A DNA stretch of 17,869 nt from DASQPE01 sp964519805 (lineage in GTDB: Bacteria > Gemmatimonadota > Gemmatimonadetes > Gemmatimonadales > GWC2-71-9): NCBI GenBank assembly GCA_964519805.1, contig CAZFKN010000063.1, positions 1 through 17,869 on the forward strand, in the 5' to 3' direction. Position numbers and translations under genes: made by a program. Of this stretch, positions 1 to 7,196 are shown piece after piece. Position 1 is the first letter of the stretch. The number at the start of each line of letters is the position of its first letter. The notes below the pieces were generated by a model. That model did not search any database. It was not told the origin of the DNA and saw nothing but the letters and a program-made list of their open reading frames with translations.

Positions 1-1
1 T

Positions 2-517
2 CCGTTCCAGGGGCGGCCGGGGCCGCATGACTATCGCGCGCTCGCCGGGCGCCCCGACGTCGCCGTGTTCGAGACCGCGCCATTCAGCGCGCCGTACGAC
101 GTCATCGGCCCGGTGGTCGCGGACCTGGCGGTCAGCGCGTCAGTGCCGGACTTCGATCTCTGGCTCCAGCTGGGCGACGTCGCGCCCGACGGGACGACGT
201 GGAGTCTCTCCGCCCCCGGCACCGCGCTCATCCGAGCCAGCTACCGTGACGGCGGCCCGGCGCGGCGCCTGGTCCGGAAAGGGGAAGTGGTGCGGCTTCG
301 CCTGGACCGGCTGGTCACGGCGAACCGGTTTCTCCCCGGCCACCGCCTCCGGATCGTGCTCTCGACCGCGTTCTATCCCCTGTTCTCGATCAATCCGCAG
401 ACTGGCAGGCAGGAGTTCACCAGCACGGCGGTGCGGGCGGGAGACGTGCGGATTCAGCACTCCGCGGCGCAGGTCTCGCGGTTGATTCTGCCCGTGGTTC
501 CGCTCGCGGGCCAATGA
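2..517 (+). CDS. CocE/NonD family hydrolase, C-terminal domain (5' partial)
   Basis: The reading frame is open from the left edge to TGA at 515-517, so the start lies outside the window and only about 171 C-terminal residues are present. The visible part is a beta-rich domain with RPDVAVFETAPFSAPYDVIG, then a DFDLWLQLGDVAPDG stretch, an ASYRDG turn and a GHRLRIVLSTAFYPLFSINP segment. This order is characteristic of the jelly-roll C-terminal domain (X-Pro dipeptidyl-peptidase C-terminal type) of CocE/NonD acylhydrolases and Xaa-Pro dipeptidyl peptidases. The catalytic alpha/beta-hydrolase part is not in the window, so the substrate cannot be told: it could be a peptide (X-Pro), an ester or a cephalosporin-type acyl group. 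The gene converges on the S9 peptidase, leaving 24 bp between the two stop codons. The internal ATG at 65 is not a credible start because family-like sequence continues upstream of it. Confidence 0.85.
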   Translation, partial: PFQGRPGPHDYRALAGRPDVAVFETAPFSAPYDVIGPVVADLAVSASVPDFDLWLQLGDVAPDGTTWSLSAPGTALIRASYRDGGPARRLVRKGEVVRLRLDRLVTANRFLPGHRLRIVLSTAFYPLFSINPQTGRQEFTSTAVRAGDVRIQHSAAQVSRLILPVVPLAGQ

Positions 518-539
518 TCCGATCGTCAGCGTCGGCCCG
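507..539. terminator. possible bidirectional terminator hairpin
   Basis: CGGGCC at 507-512 pairs with GGCCCG at 534-539 around a 21-nt loop. It spans the gap between the two convergent stop codons. The stem is short, the loop is long and no good T-tract follows on either strand, so this is only a candidate. Confidence 0.3.
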
Positions 540-541
540 GT

Positions 542-2683
542 TTACGGATGCTGTGGTTGAATCTGATCGAGCACGAACGCGAAGTTGAACGCCCGCTCCT
601 TGAGATAGTCGTACCGCCCCGACGAGCCACCGTGCCCGGCGCCCATGTTGGTCTTGAGCAGGAGCAGATTGTGGTCGGTCTTGGTGGCGCGCAGGCGGGC
701 CACCCACTTGGCCGGCTCCCAGTACGCCACCCGGGGGTCGTTGAGACCGGCCGTCGCGAGGATGGCCGGGTAGTTCTTCGCCGCCACGTTCTCGTAGGGC
801 GCGTATGCGGCCATGTAGGTGTAGTCGGGATCGTGGTGCGGATCGCCCCACTGTACCCACTCCTGCGTGGTGAGCGGAATCGAGGCGTCGAGCATCGTGT
901 TGATCACGTCGACGAACGGCACTTCGGCCACCACCGCGCGAAACAGATCGGGCTGCATGTTCGTGACCGCGCCCATCAGCAGACCTCCCGCGCTGCCGCC
1001 CCAGATGGCCAGCCGATCGCTCGCGGTATATCCATGGGCGACGAGATACTCCGCGGAGGCGATGAAGTCGGTGAACGTGTTGCCCTTGCGGAGCATCTTC
1101 CCGTCGTCGTACCAGCGCCGTCCCATCTCCTGCCCGCCGCGGATGTGCGCGATCGCGAAGACGACGCCGCGATCGACGAGCGTGAAGATCGACGGACTGA
1201 AGGTGGGGTCGGTGCTGAGCCCGTAGCTCCCGTAGCCGTACAACAGAAGCGGACGCTCGGCGTTCAGCGCGAGCGGTTTCTTGTAGAGCAGCGAGATCGG
1301 CACCATCGTCCCGTCGTCCGCCCGCGCCCAGGTGCGCGCCGTGGCGTACAGGCGGGGATCGTAGTGCGGCACCTCGGTGCGCTTCTTCAGCACGCGGGTG
1401 CGGTGCCGCATGTCGAAGTCGTAAACCGACGCCGGCGTGATCGGCGAGGTGTAGACGAAGCGGAGAAGATCGGTGTTCGCCTCCGGGTTATCCGACTGCC
1501 GGAAGGTCGAGACGGCCTCGGGGAACGCCACCGGATACGATTGCCCGCTCTTGAGATCGAGGACCCGGATCCGCCGCACCGCGTTTCCCCGCTCGTAGAG
1601 GGCCGCGTAGTCACGGAACACGTCCATCCCTTCGAGCAGCACCGAGTCCTTTTCGGGTACGAGATCGGTCCAGCTGGCCCGACCCGGGTCGGTCTCCGGA
1701 GCGCGCATCAGCTTGAAGTTGACGGCTCGGTCGTTGGTGCGAATCAGAAAGTCGCTGCCGTGGTGCTCGACCGTGTACACGACATCCTTGCCCCGCGGCG
1801 CCAGCACGCGCCACTCCCCGGTCGGCTGGTCGGCACGGAGATATCGCGTGTCGGACGAGGTGTAGCTCTCGGCGCTGATCAGGAGGTACGCCCGGTCCTT
1901 GGTCTTCCTGAGGCCCACGTTGTAGAGCTGGTCCGGCTCCTCGAAGACGAGCACGTCCCGCGTGCCGCCCAGGGTATGGCGGTAGACCCGATACGGCCGG
2001 TGCGCGTCGTCGTTGCGCCCGTAGAACAGGGTCCGGTTGTCGGCGGCCCACTCGGCGCTGTTGGTGAGACTGTCCGCCCGATCGGGTAACACCGCGCCGG
2101 TGCCTAGATCCTTCACGAACAGCGTATACCACTCGCCGCCGGTGGTGTCCCAGGTGTAGGCGAGCAGGTTGCCGTCGGGACTCACCCTCAGCAGGCCCAC
2201 GTTCGAGTACTTCCGGTCGCCGGCCAGCGCGTTCTCGTCCAGCAGCACTTCTTCCGGGGCCTTGAGGCTGCCGCGTCGGCGGCAGAAGATCCCGTATTGC
2301 TTGCCCTTCACGGTGCGCGTGTAGTACCAGGCGTCACCGATGCGCTCCGGCACCGAGAGGTCGGTCTCCTTGATCCGCCCGACCATCTCGGTGTACAGCT
2401 GGCGCTGGAGCGCCTCGGTGTGCCGCATCGTGGCTTCGGCATAGTGGTTCTCGGCCTGGAGGTACGCGATCACCTCCGGGGCCGAGCGATGGTCGTCGCG
2501 CAGCCAGCGGTAGGGGTCGACCCGAACGTGACCGACGACCGTGTCGATGACGGGGTGGGCCCGGGCGACGGGCGGTGGCGGATCCTGAGCGCGTACGGGC
2601 AGGGAGGCCGAGCCGAGGGCGACGGCGACCGCGGCCGCAAGGGGCGGGACGCGCGACGAACAACGATGCGGACGGAGCCGCAT
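542..2683 (-). CDS. S9 family peptidase (oligopeptidase B / prolyl oligopeptidase), exported
   Basis: This is a serine peptidase of about 713 residues that cleaves short peptides. I chose the ATG at 2683 over the upstream TTG at 2701 because GGAG sits five bases before it. The N-terminus (an Arg-rich stretch, then a hydrophobic Ala/Val run ending near VRAQ) looks like a signal peptide, so it probably acts in the periplasm, unlike the cytosolic E. coli PtrB. An N-terminal seven-bladed propeller region (roughly residues 35-430) opens with the family-typical DPYRWLRDD. The C-terminal alpha/beta-hydrolase domain carries the nucleophile motif GGSAGG (Ser about 564), the acid in GLNDPRV (Asp about 649) and the His in GAGHGGSSGRYDYLKE (His about 684), so the triad is complete. 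The sequence after the Ser (TNMQPDLFRAVVAEVPFVD) is oligopeptidase B-like. The specific cleavage preference is inferred only. The neighbouring CocE-type hydrolase could be a functional partner. Confidence 0.93.
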   Translation of the reverse strand: MRLRPHRCSSRVPPLAAAVAVALGSASLPVRAQDPPPPVARAHPVIDTVVGHVRVDPYRWLRDDHRSAPEVIAYLQAENHYAEATMRHTEALQRQLYTEMVGRIKETDLSVPERIGDAWYYTRTVKGKQYGIFCRRRGSLKAPEEVLLDENALAGDRKYSNVGLLRVSPDGNLLAYTWDTTGGEWYTLFVKDLGTGAVLPDRADSLTNSAEWAADNRTLFYGRNDDAHRPYRVYRHTLGGTRDVLVFEEPDQLYNVGLRKTKDRAYLLISAESYTSSDTRYLRADQPTGEWRVLAPRGKDVVYTVEHHGSDFLIRTNDRAVNFKLMRAPETDPGRASWTDLVPEKDSVLLEGMDVFRDYAALYERGNAVRRIRVLDLKSGQSYPVAFPEAVSTFRQSDNPEANTDLLRFVYTSPITPASVYDFDMRHRTRVLKKRTEVPHYDPRLYATARTWARADDGTMVPISLLYKKPLALNAERPLLLYGYGSYGLSTDPTFSPSIFTLVDRGVVFAIAHIRGGQEMGRRWYDDGKMLRKGNTFTDFIASAEYLVAHGYTASDRLAIWGGSAGGLLMGAVTNMQPDLFRAVVAEVPFVDVINTMLDASIPLTTQEWVQWGDPHHDPDYTYMAAYAPYENVAAKNYPAILATAGLNDPRVAYWEPAKWVARLRATKTDHNLLLLKTNMGAGHGGSSGRYDYLKERAFNFAFVLDQIQPQHP

Positions 2684-2737
2684 GGGCGCTCCAGGTTTCA
2701 AGGTGACTCGTCGGGGAAGACTGAACGGACGGGTAGA

Positions 2738-2766
2738 TCGATAGAGCAGCCTGGGCGGCGCCGCAA
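2738..2766 (-). promoter_or_regulatory. weak candidate promoter for the S9 peptidase
   Basis: On the minus strand TTGCGG (2766-2761) is followed after 17 bp by TATCGA (2743-2738), about 55 bp upstream of the ATG at 2683. Each box matches the sigma-70 consensus at about half its positions. It is listed only because it is the best pairing in the 120-bp gap. Confidence 0.2.
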
Positions 2767-2803
2767 GGGCGCACGGGCCGACATCGCTCGAGCCGCCGCC
2801 GCT

Positions 2804-4120
2804 TCAGGGCAGGGCGGGCGCTGCGGACGGTCGTGGCGCCGTGGCGAGGACCGGCGCGCGCCGAAGGTGCAGAGCGAGGCCGCCGCCCGCGAGGCAGATG
2901 AGGCCGAGGGCCAGGAGGCCGGTCTGAAAGCCGCCGCTGGCGTCCTTGAGCAGCCCGAGCGCGTAGGGGCCGAGAAAGCCGGCGAGATTCGCGACGGAGC
3001 ACACGAGGGCGATGCCGCCGGCGGCGGCGCTGCCGGTCAGGAACATCGACGGCAGCGGCCAGAAGGGACCGTGGGAGCTCAAGAGACCCGCGGCCGCGAT
3101 CGACAGCCCGACCACGGCGAGCACGGGAGAGTGTACCAGCGCGCTCACGAAGAACCCGACGCCCGCGGTGCCTGCGGCCGCCGCGATGTGGCCGAGGCGA
3201 TCGCCGGTCCGGTCAGAGTGCGCGCCCACGAGCGCCATGGCGACGGCGGCAACGAGGTTGGGGACGGCGGTGACGACGCCGACCATGAGGTCGCTGAGCC
3301 CCGCAACGGCGCGAACGATCTGTGGGAGCCAGAGGCCAAGCACGTACACGCCGAACGCGTTGCAGAGCAGGAGGAGCGCCCCCAGCCGCCACACCGTGCC
3401 GTTCGAGAGGGCCTGGAACACGCTCAATCCGTGGTGTCGCTCGCAGCCCTCGCGCTCCCGGCTAAGCCGGGCGCTGAGCCACTCGCGCTCGGCCGGCGCG
3501 AGCCACTCCGCGTCTTCGGGGCGGTCCGTGAGGTAGCGCATGACCACGAATCCGAGCAGGACGGCGGGGAGACCTTCGAGGAAGAAGAGCCACTGCCAGC
3601 CGGCCAAGCCCAGAACGCCGTTGAGTCCGAGCAAGGCGCCGGAAATCGGCCCGCCGAGCACGCCGGAGATGGGGATCGCGACCATGAACCGGGCGACGGC
3701 CCGCGCGCGCTCGGCGGCCGGATACCATCCGCTCAGGTAATAGATGATTCCGGGAAAGAAGCCCGCTTCGGCGACACCGAGCAGAAAACGGACCGCGTAG
3801 AGGCTCACCGGACCGCGCACGAACATCATGGCCGCGGCCACGAGCCCCCACGTGATCATGATTCGCGCGATCCACACGCGCGCGCCCGTCCGGGCCAGAA
3901 TGAGGTTGCTCGGCACCTCGAAGAGCACGTAGCCGAGGAAGAAGACGCCGGCGCCGAAGCCGAAGACCGTGGGACTGAGGCCCAGGTCGTGGTTCATCTG
4001 GAGCGCGGCGAAGCCGACGTTTACGCGGTCGAGGAAGCAGACGACGTAGAGCAGGAAGAGGAACGGCGCGAGCCGCCGCGTCACCTTGGCGAGGGTGGTC
4101 CGCTCCAGCGTGTCGGCCAT
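2804..4120 (-). CDS. MFS transporter, anion:cation symporter (ACS) type
   Basis: A 438-residue inner-membrane permease with about 12 hydrophobic segments in two halves. They are separated by a charged central loop near residues 205-235 (RPEDAEWLAPAEREWLSARL). The first helix carries YVVCFLDRVNVGFAAL (Asp31, Arg32, Asn34), the signature of the ACS family, which imports organic anions such as tartrate, phthalate, 4-hydroxyphenylacetate or sugar acids by proton symport. The helix 4-5 region RFLLGVAEAGFFPGIIYYLS is equally typical. The start ATG has an excellent ribosome site, GGAGGAG seven bases upstream. The gene is divergent from an AraC-family regulator with 113 bp between the starts, so that regulator is the obvious candidate controller. 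The substrate cannot be read from the sequence. Confidence 0.93.
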   Translation of the reverse strand: MADTLERTTLAKVTRRLAPFLFLLYVVCFLDRVNVGFAALQMNHDLGLSPTVFGFGAGVFFLGYVLFEVPSNLILARTGARVWIARIMITWGLVAAAMMFVRGPVSLYAVRFLLGVAEAGFFPGIIYYLSGWYPAAERARAVARFMVAIPISGVLGGPISGALLGLNGVLGLAGWQWLFFLEGLPAVLLGFVVMRYLTDRPEDAEWLAPAEREWLSARLSREREGCERHHGLSVFQALSNGTVWRLGALLLLCNAFGVYVLGLWLPQIVRAVAGLSDLMVGVVTAVPNLVAAVAMALVGAHSDRTGDRLGHIAAAAGTAGVGFFVSALVHSPVLAVVGLSIAAAGLLSSHGPFWPLPSMFLTGSAAAGGIALVCSVANLAGFLGPYALGLLKDASGGFQTGLLALGLICLAGGGLALHLRRAPVLATAPRPSAAPALP

Positions 4121-4233
4121 AAAACACTCCTCCAGAGGGTTCGGCGCAGCCCCGCAGAATCTTCAGCCCATCGAGGCTCCGCGGAAAGTGCCGCCTCCCA
4201 CCACCCGGACCCCCTCGCTAGTATTCGTCGCCC
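4121..4233. promoter_or_regulatory. divergent control region between MFS permease and AraC regulator
   Basis: This 113-bp gap must hold the promoters of both divergent genes. On the plus strand TAGTAT (4219-4224) is a plausible -10 box, but it lies only nine bases before the ATG at 4234, so a transcript from it would have almost no leader. No convincing -35 box is visible for either strand, and I found no clear direct repeats that would mark AraC half-sites. The permease ribosome site lies at the left edge. Confidence 0.45.
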
Positions 4234-5190
4234 ATGGACCCGCTCTCGGACCTGCTGCGAGTGGTCCGCCTCGATGGCGCGTTCTTCTACGCGGTCGAAG
4301 CGTCGGAGCCCTGGAGCATCCAGGCCTTGGCCGCCAGGGACCTGTCGCCCCGGATCCTGCCCGACGCAGAGCACCTGATCTCCTACCACTTCATCACTGC
4401 GGGCCGATGCTACGGGGGCCTGGTCGGCGAAGAGCCGGTCGAGCTGGTCGCGGGCGACGTGATCATCTTTCCCCACGGCGACGCGCACGTGATCTCGAGC
4501 AGCCGAGACCTTCGGACCGGTCCGGAGGTGCACACCAGCGCCCCTGCCCGCTATCCCAACACCGTCTACCTCGGCAACGGGGGACCACCCACGACTTCGT
4601 TCGTCTGCGGGTTCCTCGGCCTGGACCGCCGCCCGTTCAACCCCCTGCTGTCCGCGCTCCCGCGGCGGATGCACATGCGGGGGATGTCGAACGCCTGGCT
4701 CGGCGGCTTCGCCCGCCAGCTGACGGAGGAGTCGCGCCTCGGCCGAGCCGGCGCCGATCTCGTCCTCACCCGTCTGGCGGAATTGATGTTCATGGAGGTC
4801 CTGCGCCGGTACCTCGAAGACCTGCCGTCGGGGCAAACCGGCTGGCTGGCCGGCCTCCGCGACGACGTGGTAGCCCGGGCGCTGACGCTGCTCCACGCGC
4901 GTCCCGCGCATTCGTGGACCCTCACGGACCTGGCTCGGGAATCCGCCTCCTCCCGCTCCAGCCTGACGAAGCGCTTCACGCTGCTCGTCGGCCAGCCGCC
5001 AATGCAGTACCTCACCCAATGGCGCATGCAGGTCGCAGCGAGCCTGCTGGCCCAGAGCAGCGCCAAGGTTGCCGCGATCGGCACGGAGGTAGGGTACGAC
5101 TCCGAAGCTGCGTTCAGCCGCGCGTTCAAGAAGGCAACCGGGCTCGCACCCGGCGCGTGGCGCGAAACCCGCCGCCCCACTTCGCCGTAG
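4234..5190 (+). CDS. AraC family transcriptional regulator with N-terminal cupin domain
   Basis: A 318-residue cytoplasmic DNA-binding regulator. Residues about 8-200 look like the AraC-type cupin effector domain, including YHFITAGRCYGG, a GDVIIFPHGDAHV turn and the NPLLSALPRRMHM linker segment. Residues 228-311 form the two helix-turn-helix motifs: WTLTDLARESASSRSSLTKR, then the second helix region with IGTEVGYDSEAAFSRAFKK, which matches the conserved AraC C-terminal signature. Genes of this class usually activate an adjacent operon, and here the divergent MFS permease is the likely target. No Shine-Dalgarno sequence precedes the ATG at 4234, and a possible -10 box lies nine bases upstream, so translation may be leaderless. 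The effector is unknown. Confidence 0.92.
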   Translation: MDPLSDLLRVVRLDGAFFYAVEASEPWSIQALAARDLSPRILPDAEHLISYHFITAGRCYGGLVGEEPVELVAGDVIIFPHGDAHVISSSRDLRTGPEVHTSAPARYPNTVYLGNGGPPTTSFVCGFLGLDRRPFNPLLSALPRRMHMRGMSNAWLGGFARQLTEESRLGRAGADLVLTRLAELMFMEVLRRYLEDLPSGQTGWLAGLRDDVVARALTLLHARPAHSWTLTDLARESASSRSSLTKRFTLLVGQPPMQYLTQWRMQVAASLLAQSSAKVAAIGTEVGYDSEAAFSRAFKKATGLAPGAWRETRRPTSP

Positions 5191-5200
5191 TCTTTCCCTC

Positions 5201-5215
5201 CGATCGACACGATCG
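5201..5215. repeat. small inverted repeat CGATCG-ACA-CGATCG
   Basis: Two CGATCG arms are separated by ACA, eleven bases after the AraC stop codon. It could be a weak terminator stem or a protein-binding palindrome. There is no T-tract. Confidence 0.3.
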
Positions 5216-5258
5216 CGCAATTCCGCACGCCGGAGCAGGAAATCGGGACGGTGAGTCA

Positions 5259-5287
5259 TTGGTGGAACGGCCCGCCTTCGGCAGAAT
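5259..5287 (+). promoter_or_regulatory. weak candidate promoter for the methyltransferase
   Basis: TTGGTG (5259-5264) and CAGAAT (5282-5287) are separated by 17 bp in the 147-bp gap upstream of the methyltransferase. They match the -35 and -10 consensus at three and four of six positions. The start codon lies about 50 bp further on, a reasonable leader length. Confidence 0.25.
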
Positions 5288-5337
5288 GAGACGCGCGCGC
5301 CACGAGGGCGCCGCGGTCCATCGACGACGAGGCGGCA

Positions 5338-6201
5338 ATGTCATCCGAGAACGTTCCCCGCGCCGGCGGCTCCGGCACTACGGTCGAAGTCCCTGCGTGG
5401 TCCGAAGACCCGCTCACTGCTCGCGCCCGGACGGTCTGGACGTCGGGCGACTTTCTCCCCATCGCCCGCAGCTTCGCACGGGGCGCGGCGGAGTTCATCG
5501 CCCGGTTGGCGCTCCGCCCGAACGAAGCGGTGCTCGACGTTGCGTGCGGCACGGGCAATCTCGCCATCCCGGCGGCGAGAGCCGGCGCCCGCGTCACCGG
5601 CGTCGATATCGCCGCCAACCTGATCGCGGAGGCGCAGCGGGAAGCCCGCGCCGCCGGCTGCGTCGTCACGTTCGACGTGGGTGACGCCGAGGCGCTGCCC
5701 TATGCCGCCGATCGGTTCGACACCACGGTGACGATGTTCGGCGCGATGTTCGCCTATCGGCCCGGGCGGGCCGCGGCGGAGCTGCTCCGGGTGACCCGGC
5801 CGGGCGGCCGCGTGGCAATGGCGAACTGGACGTCCGAGAGTTTCATCGGCAAAATGTTGCGGGTCCACACGGCGGTGGTGCCGCCGCCGGCGGGCGTGCC
5901 GAGCCCGCTGGAGTGGGGCAAGGACGACGTGGTTCGCCAGCGCTTCGGCGTGGACGTCACCGCACTGACCTGCACCCGGCGCACGCTGGAGCTGCACTTC
6001 CCGTTTCCGCCGGCGGCCGTGACCGAGCTGTTCGCAACCTGTTACGGGCCGACGGTCACAACGCTCCGCGCGACGGGTCTGGACGGCGCGAGCCGGCTGC
6101 GCGACGACCTCACCCGGTTGTTCAAGGAGCACAACCTGGCCACCGACGGCACGACCACGGTAGCAAGTGAGTATCTCGACGTCCAGGCGCGCGTCGCCTG
6201 A
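5338..6201 (+). CDS. class I SAM-dependent methyltransferase
   Basis: A 287-residue cytoplasmic methyltransferase of the UbiE/Methyltransf_11-like fold. Motif I is VLDVACGTGN at residues 65-74, followed by the acidic loop GVD at 88-90 that would bind the ribose of S-adenosylmethionine. GDAEALPYAADRFD corresponds to motif II/III, and the post-core segment LLRVTRPGGRVAMANWT is characteristic of the same group. The variable C-terminal half, which sets the acceptor, is not one I recognise, so the substrate is unknown. The ATG at 5338 has GAGG about eight bases upstream. The gene stands between the AraC regulator (147 bp before) and a DinB-like gene (60 bp after), with a stem-loop in the latter gap. 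Confidence 0.88.
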   Translation: MSSENVPRAGGSGTTVEVPAWSEDPLTARARTVWTSGDFLPIARSFARGAAEFIARLALRPNEAVLDVACGTGNLAIPAARAGARVTGVDIAANLIAEAQREARAAGCVVTFDVGDAEALPYAADRFDTTVTMFGAMFAYRPGRAAAELLRVTRPGGRVAMANWTSESFIGKMLRVHTAVVPPPAGVPSPLEWGKDDVVRQRFGVDVTALTCTRRTLELHFPFPPAAVTELFATCYGPTVTTLRATGLDGASRLRDDLTRLFKEHNLATDGTTTVASEYLDVQARVA

Positions 6202-6215
6202 CGATGGTCGTTACC

Positions 6216-6235
6216 GCGAGCCGCCGTCGGCTCGC
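6216..6235 (+). terminator. perfect 8-bp stem-loop between methyltransferase and DinB-like gene
   Basis: GCGAGCCG (6216-6223) and CGGCTCGC (6228-6235) form a perfect stem with a CCGT loop, 15 bases after the methyltransferase stop. It is followed by TTAC rather than a true T-run, so it may be a weak terminator or an attenuating or processing stem ahead of the DinB-like gene. Confidence 0.45.
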
Positions 6236-6261
6236 TTACATCAGCCAGAGAGGTGGAGAAA

Positions 6262-6765
6262 ATGAGCCAACGTTCCAACGCCCTTGCCGATCGGCTCGAG
6301 CAGGGGGCCCGCGCCCTCGCCGACCTAGCCAGCACGCTGACGGACGCGGAGTGGCAGACCCGGGTTCCGGACGGCCGCAAGGTCGGCGTGATCGTGCATC
6401 ACGTCGCGAGCATGTATCCCCTGGAGATCGGGCTGGCGCAGAAGCTCGCGGGCGGCGAGGCCATCACCGGGGTTACGTGGGATGACGTGCATGCGATCAA
6501 TGCCAAGCACGCGAAGGAGTTCGACGGCGTCACCAAGGAGCAGGCGCTGGAGCTGCTTCGCCGGAACAGCGCAGCGGCCGCGCTCGCGATCCGGGCGCTC
6601 GGCGATGCCCAGCTCGATCAGGCTGCGGGGATCTCACTCAACGCCGATGCGCCGCTCACGTGCCAGTTCATGCTGGAGGATCACGCCGTGCGGCACGCCT
6701 ACCACCACCTGGCGAAGGTCCGGGCCACCCTGAAGCAGCGGGTGCCCGCGGGGGTCGCGGGGTAG
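6262..6765 (+). CDS. DinB-like (DinB_2 superfamily) four-helix protein
   Basis: A 167-residue, helix-rich cytoplasmic protein. I place the start at the ATG at 6262, preceded by GAGAGGTGGAG, rather than at the in-frame GTG at 6253 that lies inside that ribosome site. The pattern GVIVHHVASMYPLEIG (His46/His47) in the second helix and EDHAVRHAYHHLAKVRATL (His141, His145, His148/149) near the end fits the spaced His metal-binding triad of the DinB/YfiT superfamily. Members include damage-inducible proteins and thiol transferases such as bacillithiol or mycothiol transferases. The specific reaction here is unknown. It is followed by a very strong hairpin and a long gene-free stretch, so it ends its transcription unit. 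Confidence 0.78.
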   Translation: MSQRSNALADRLEQGARALADLASTLTDAEWQTRVPDGRKVGVIVHHVASMYPLEIGLAQKLAGGEAITGVTWDDVHAINAKHAKEFDGVTKEQALELLRRNSAAAALAIRALGDAQLDQAAGISLNADAPLTCQFMLEDHAVRHAYHHLAKVRATLKQRVPAGVAG

Positions 6766-6782
6766 GCGGGCAGCAAAGTGCA

Positions 6783-6824
6783 GGCGCCCGAGGGCGGCCG
6801 GATGTAGGCCGCTCCTCGGGCGCC
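6783..6824. terminator. very strong stem-loop after the DinB-like gene
   Basis: GGCGCCCGAGG (6783-6793) pairs perfectly with CCTCGGGCGCC (6814-6824). Inside it GCGGCC (6794-6799) pairs with GGCCGC (6807-6812), leaving one bulged T and a seven-base loop. The position, 18 bp after the stop codon, suits a terminator, but no T-tract follows, so it may stop transcription by another mechanism or protect the mRNA 3' end. Confidence 0.6.
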
Positions 6825-6841
6825 GGGTCACCACGGCAGGC

Positions 6842-6864
6842 TGACCGGCCGCAGGCCGGCGTCA
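6842..6864. repeat. second stem-loop
   Basis: TGAC plus CGGCC pairs with GGCCG plus GTCA around a GCA loop, with a two-base bulge (GC) on the right arm. It lies 17 bp beyond the larger hairpin and may be a backup terminator element. Confidence 0.35.
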
Positions 6865-6931
6865 CGGGTGGGCGGTGAACACCGAGCGACCAATCAGCAC
6901 GTAGAGCGTCGTGCCCCGGCATATCCCATCA

Positions 6932-6976
6932 CAGCTGGCAGGCTGATTCGGGCCGAGCGGCGGTGCTGCCCAGCTG
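6932..6976. repeat. inverted repeat with CAGCTGG / CCAGCTG arms
   Basis: CAGCTGGCAG (6932-6941) is matched, with a one-base bulge, by CTGCCCAGCTG (6966-6976) around a loop of about 24 bases. It lies about 220 bp upstream of the lipoprotein gene. It could be an operator or RNA structure; its function is not evident. Confidence 0.3.
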
Positions 6977-7196
6977 GCGCGATCGGTTCACCCGACGCCC
7001 AGCGGCGGCTGCGAGAATCTGGTCAAGTCCCTTCATGACAAGTGGTTGGCGGTCCGCGTGCGGAGGAGCACCAGCGCCCCGTGCCGCCGGACACGGTCGC
7101 CCCCGGCCGCACGGCGTACGCTCCAACAGGTGGCGGCAATGTGAGCGAGATCACCGGCTTCTGCAGGCGGCCAGCCGCCCCTGGGAGGGTCAAGCT

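Larger units (their letters stand above)
6766..7196. other. 431-bp gene-free region with several hairpins
   Basis: No reading frame here looks coding: candidate ORFs on both strands lack family-like sequence and most merely extend the lipoprotein frame upstream. The region begins with two stem-loops (6783-6824 and 6842-6864). It continues with a larger inverted repeat (6932-6976) and ends with a GGCGGC-CA-GCCGCC palindrome at 7166-7179 just before the lipoprotein ribosome site. I could not find a convincing sigma-70 promoter, although one for the lipoprotein-PepSY unit must lie in or near this stretch. Confidence 0.6.

Noticed and set aside
548..2089. Long plus-strand open frame opposite the S9 peptidase
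   Set aside because: It is an antisense shadow caused by high GC codon use. Its protein shows no family features while the minus frame has a complete catalytic triad.
2297..4378. Long plus-strand open frame of charged residues
   Set aside because: It runs antisense to the peptidase end and the whole MFS permease, and its low-complexity charged protein is typical of shadows of transmembrane genes.
7166..7179. GGCGGC-CA-GCCGCC palindrome as terminator or riboswitch element
   Set aside because: The two-base loop makes the full stem unlikely and no other conserved riboswitch features are visible around it.
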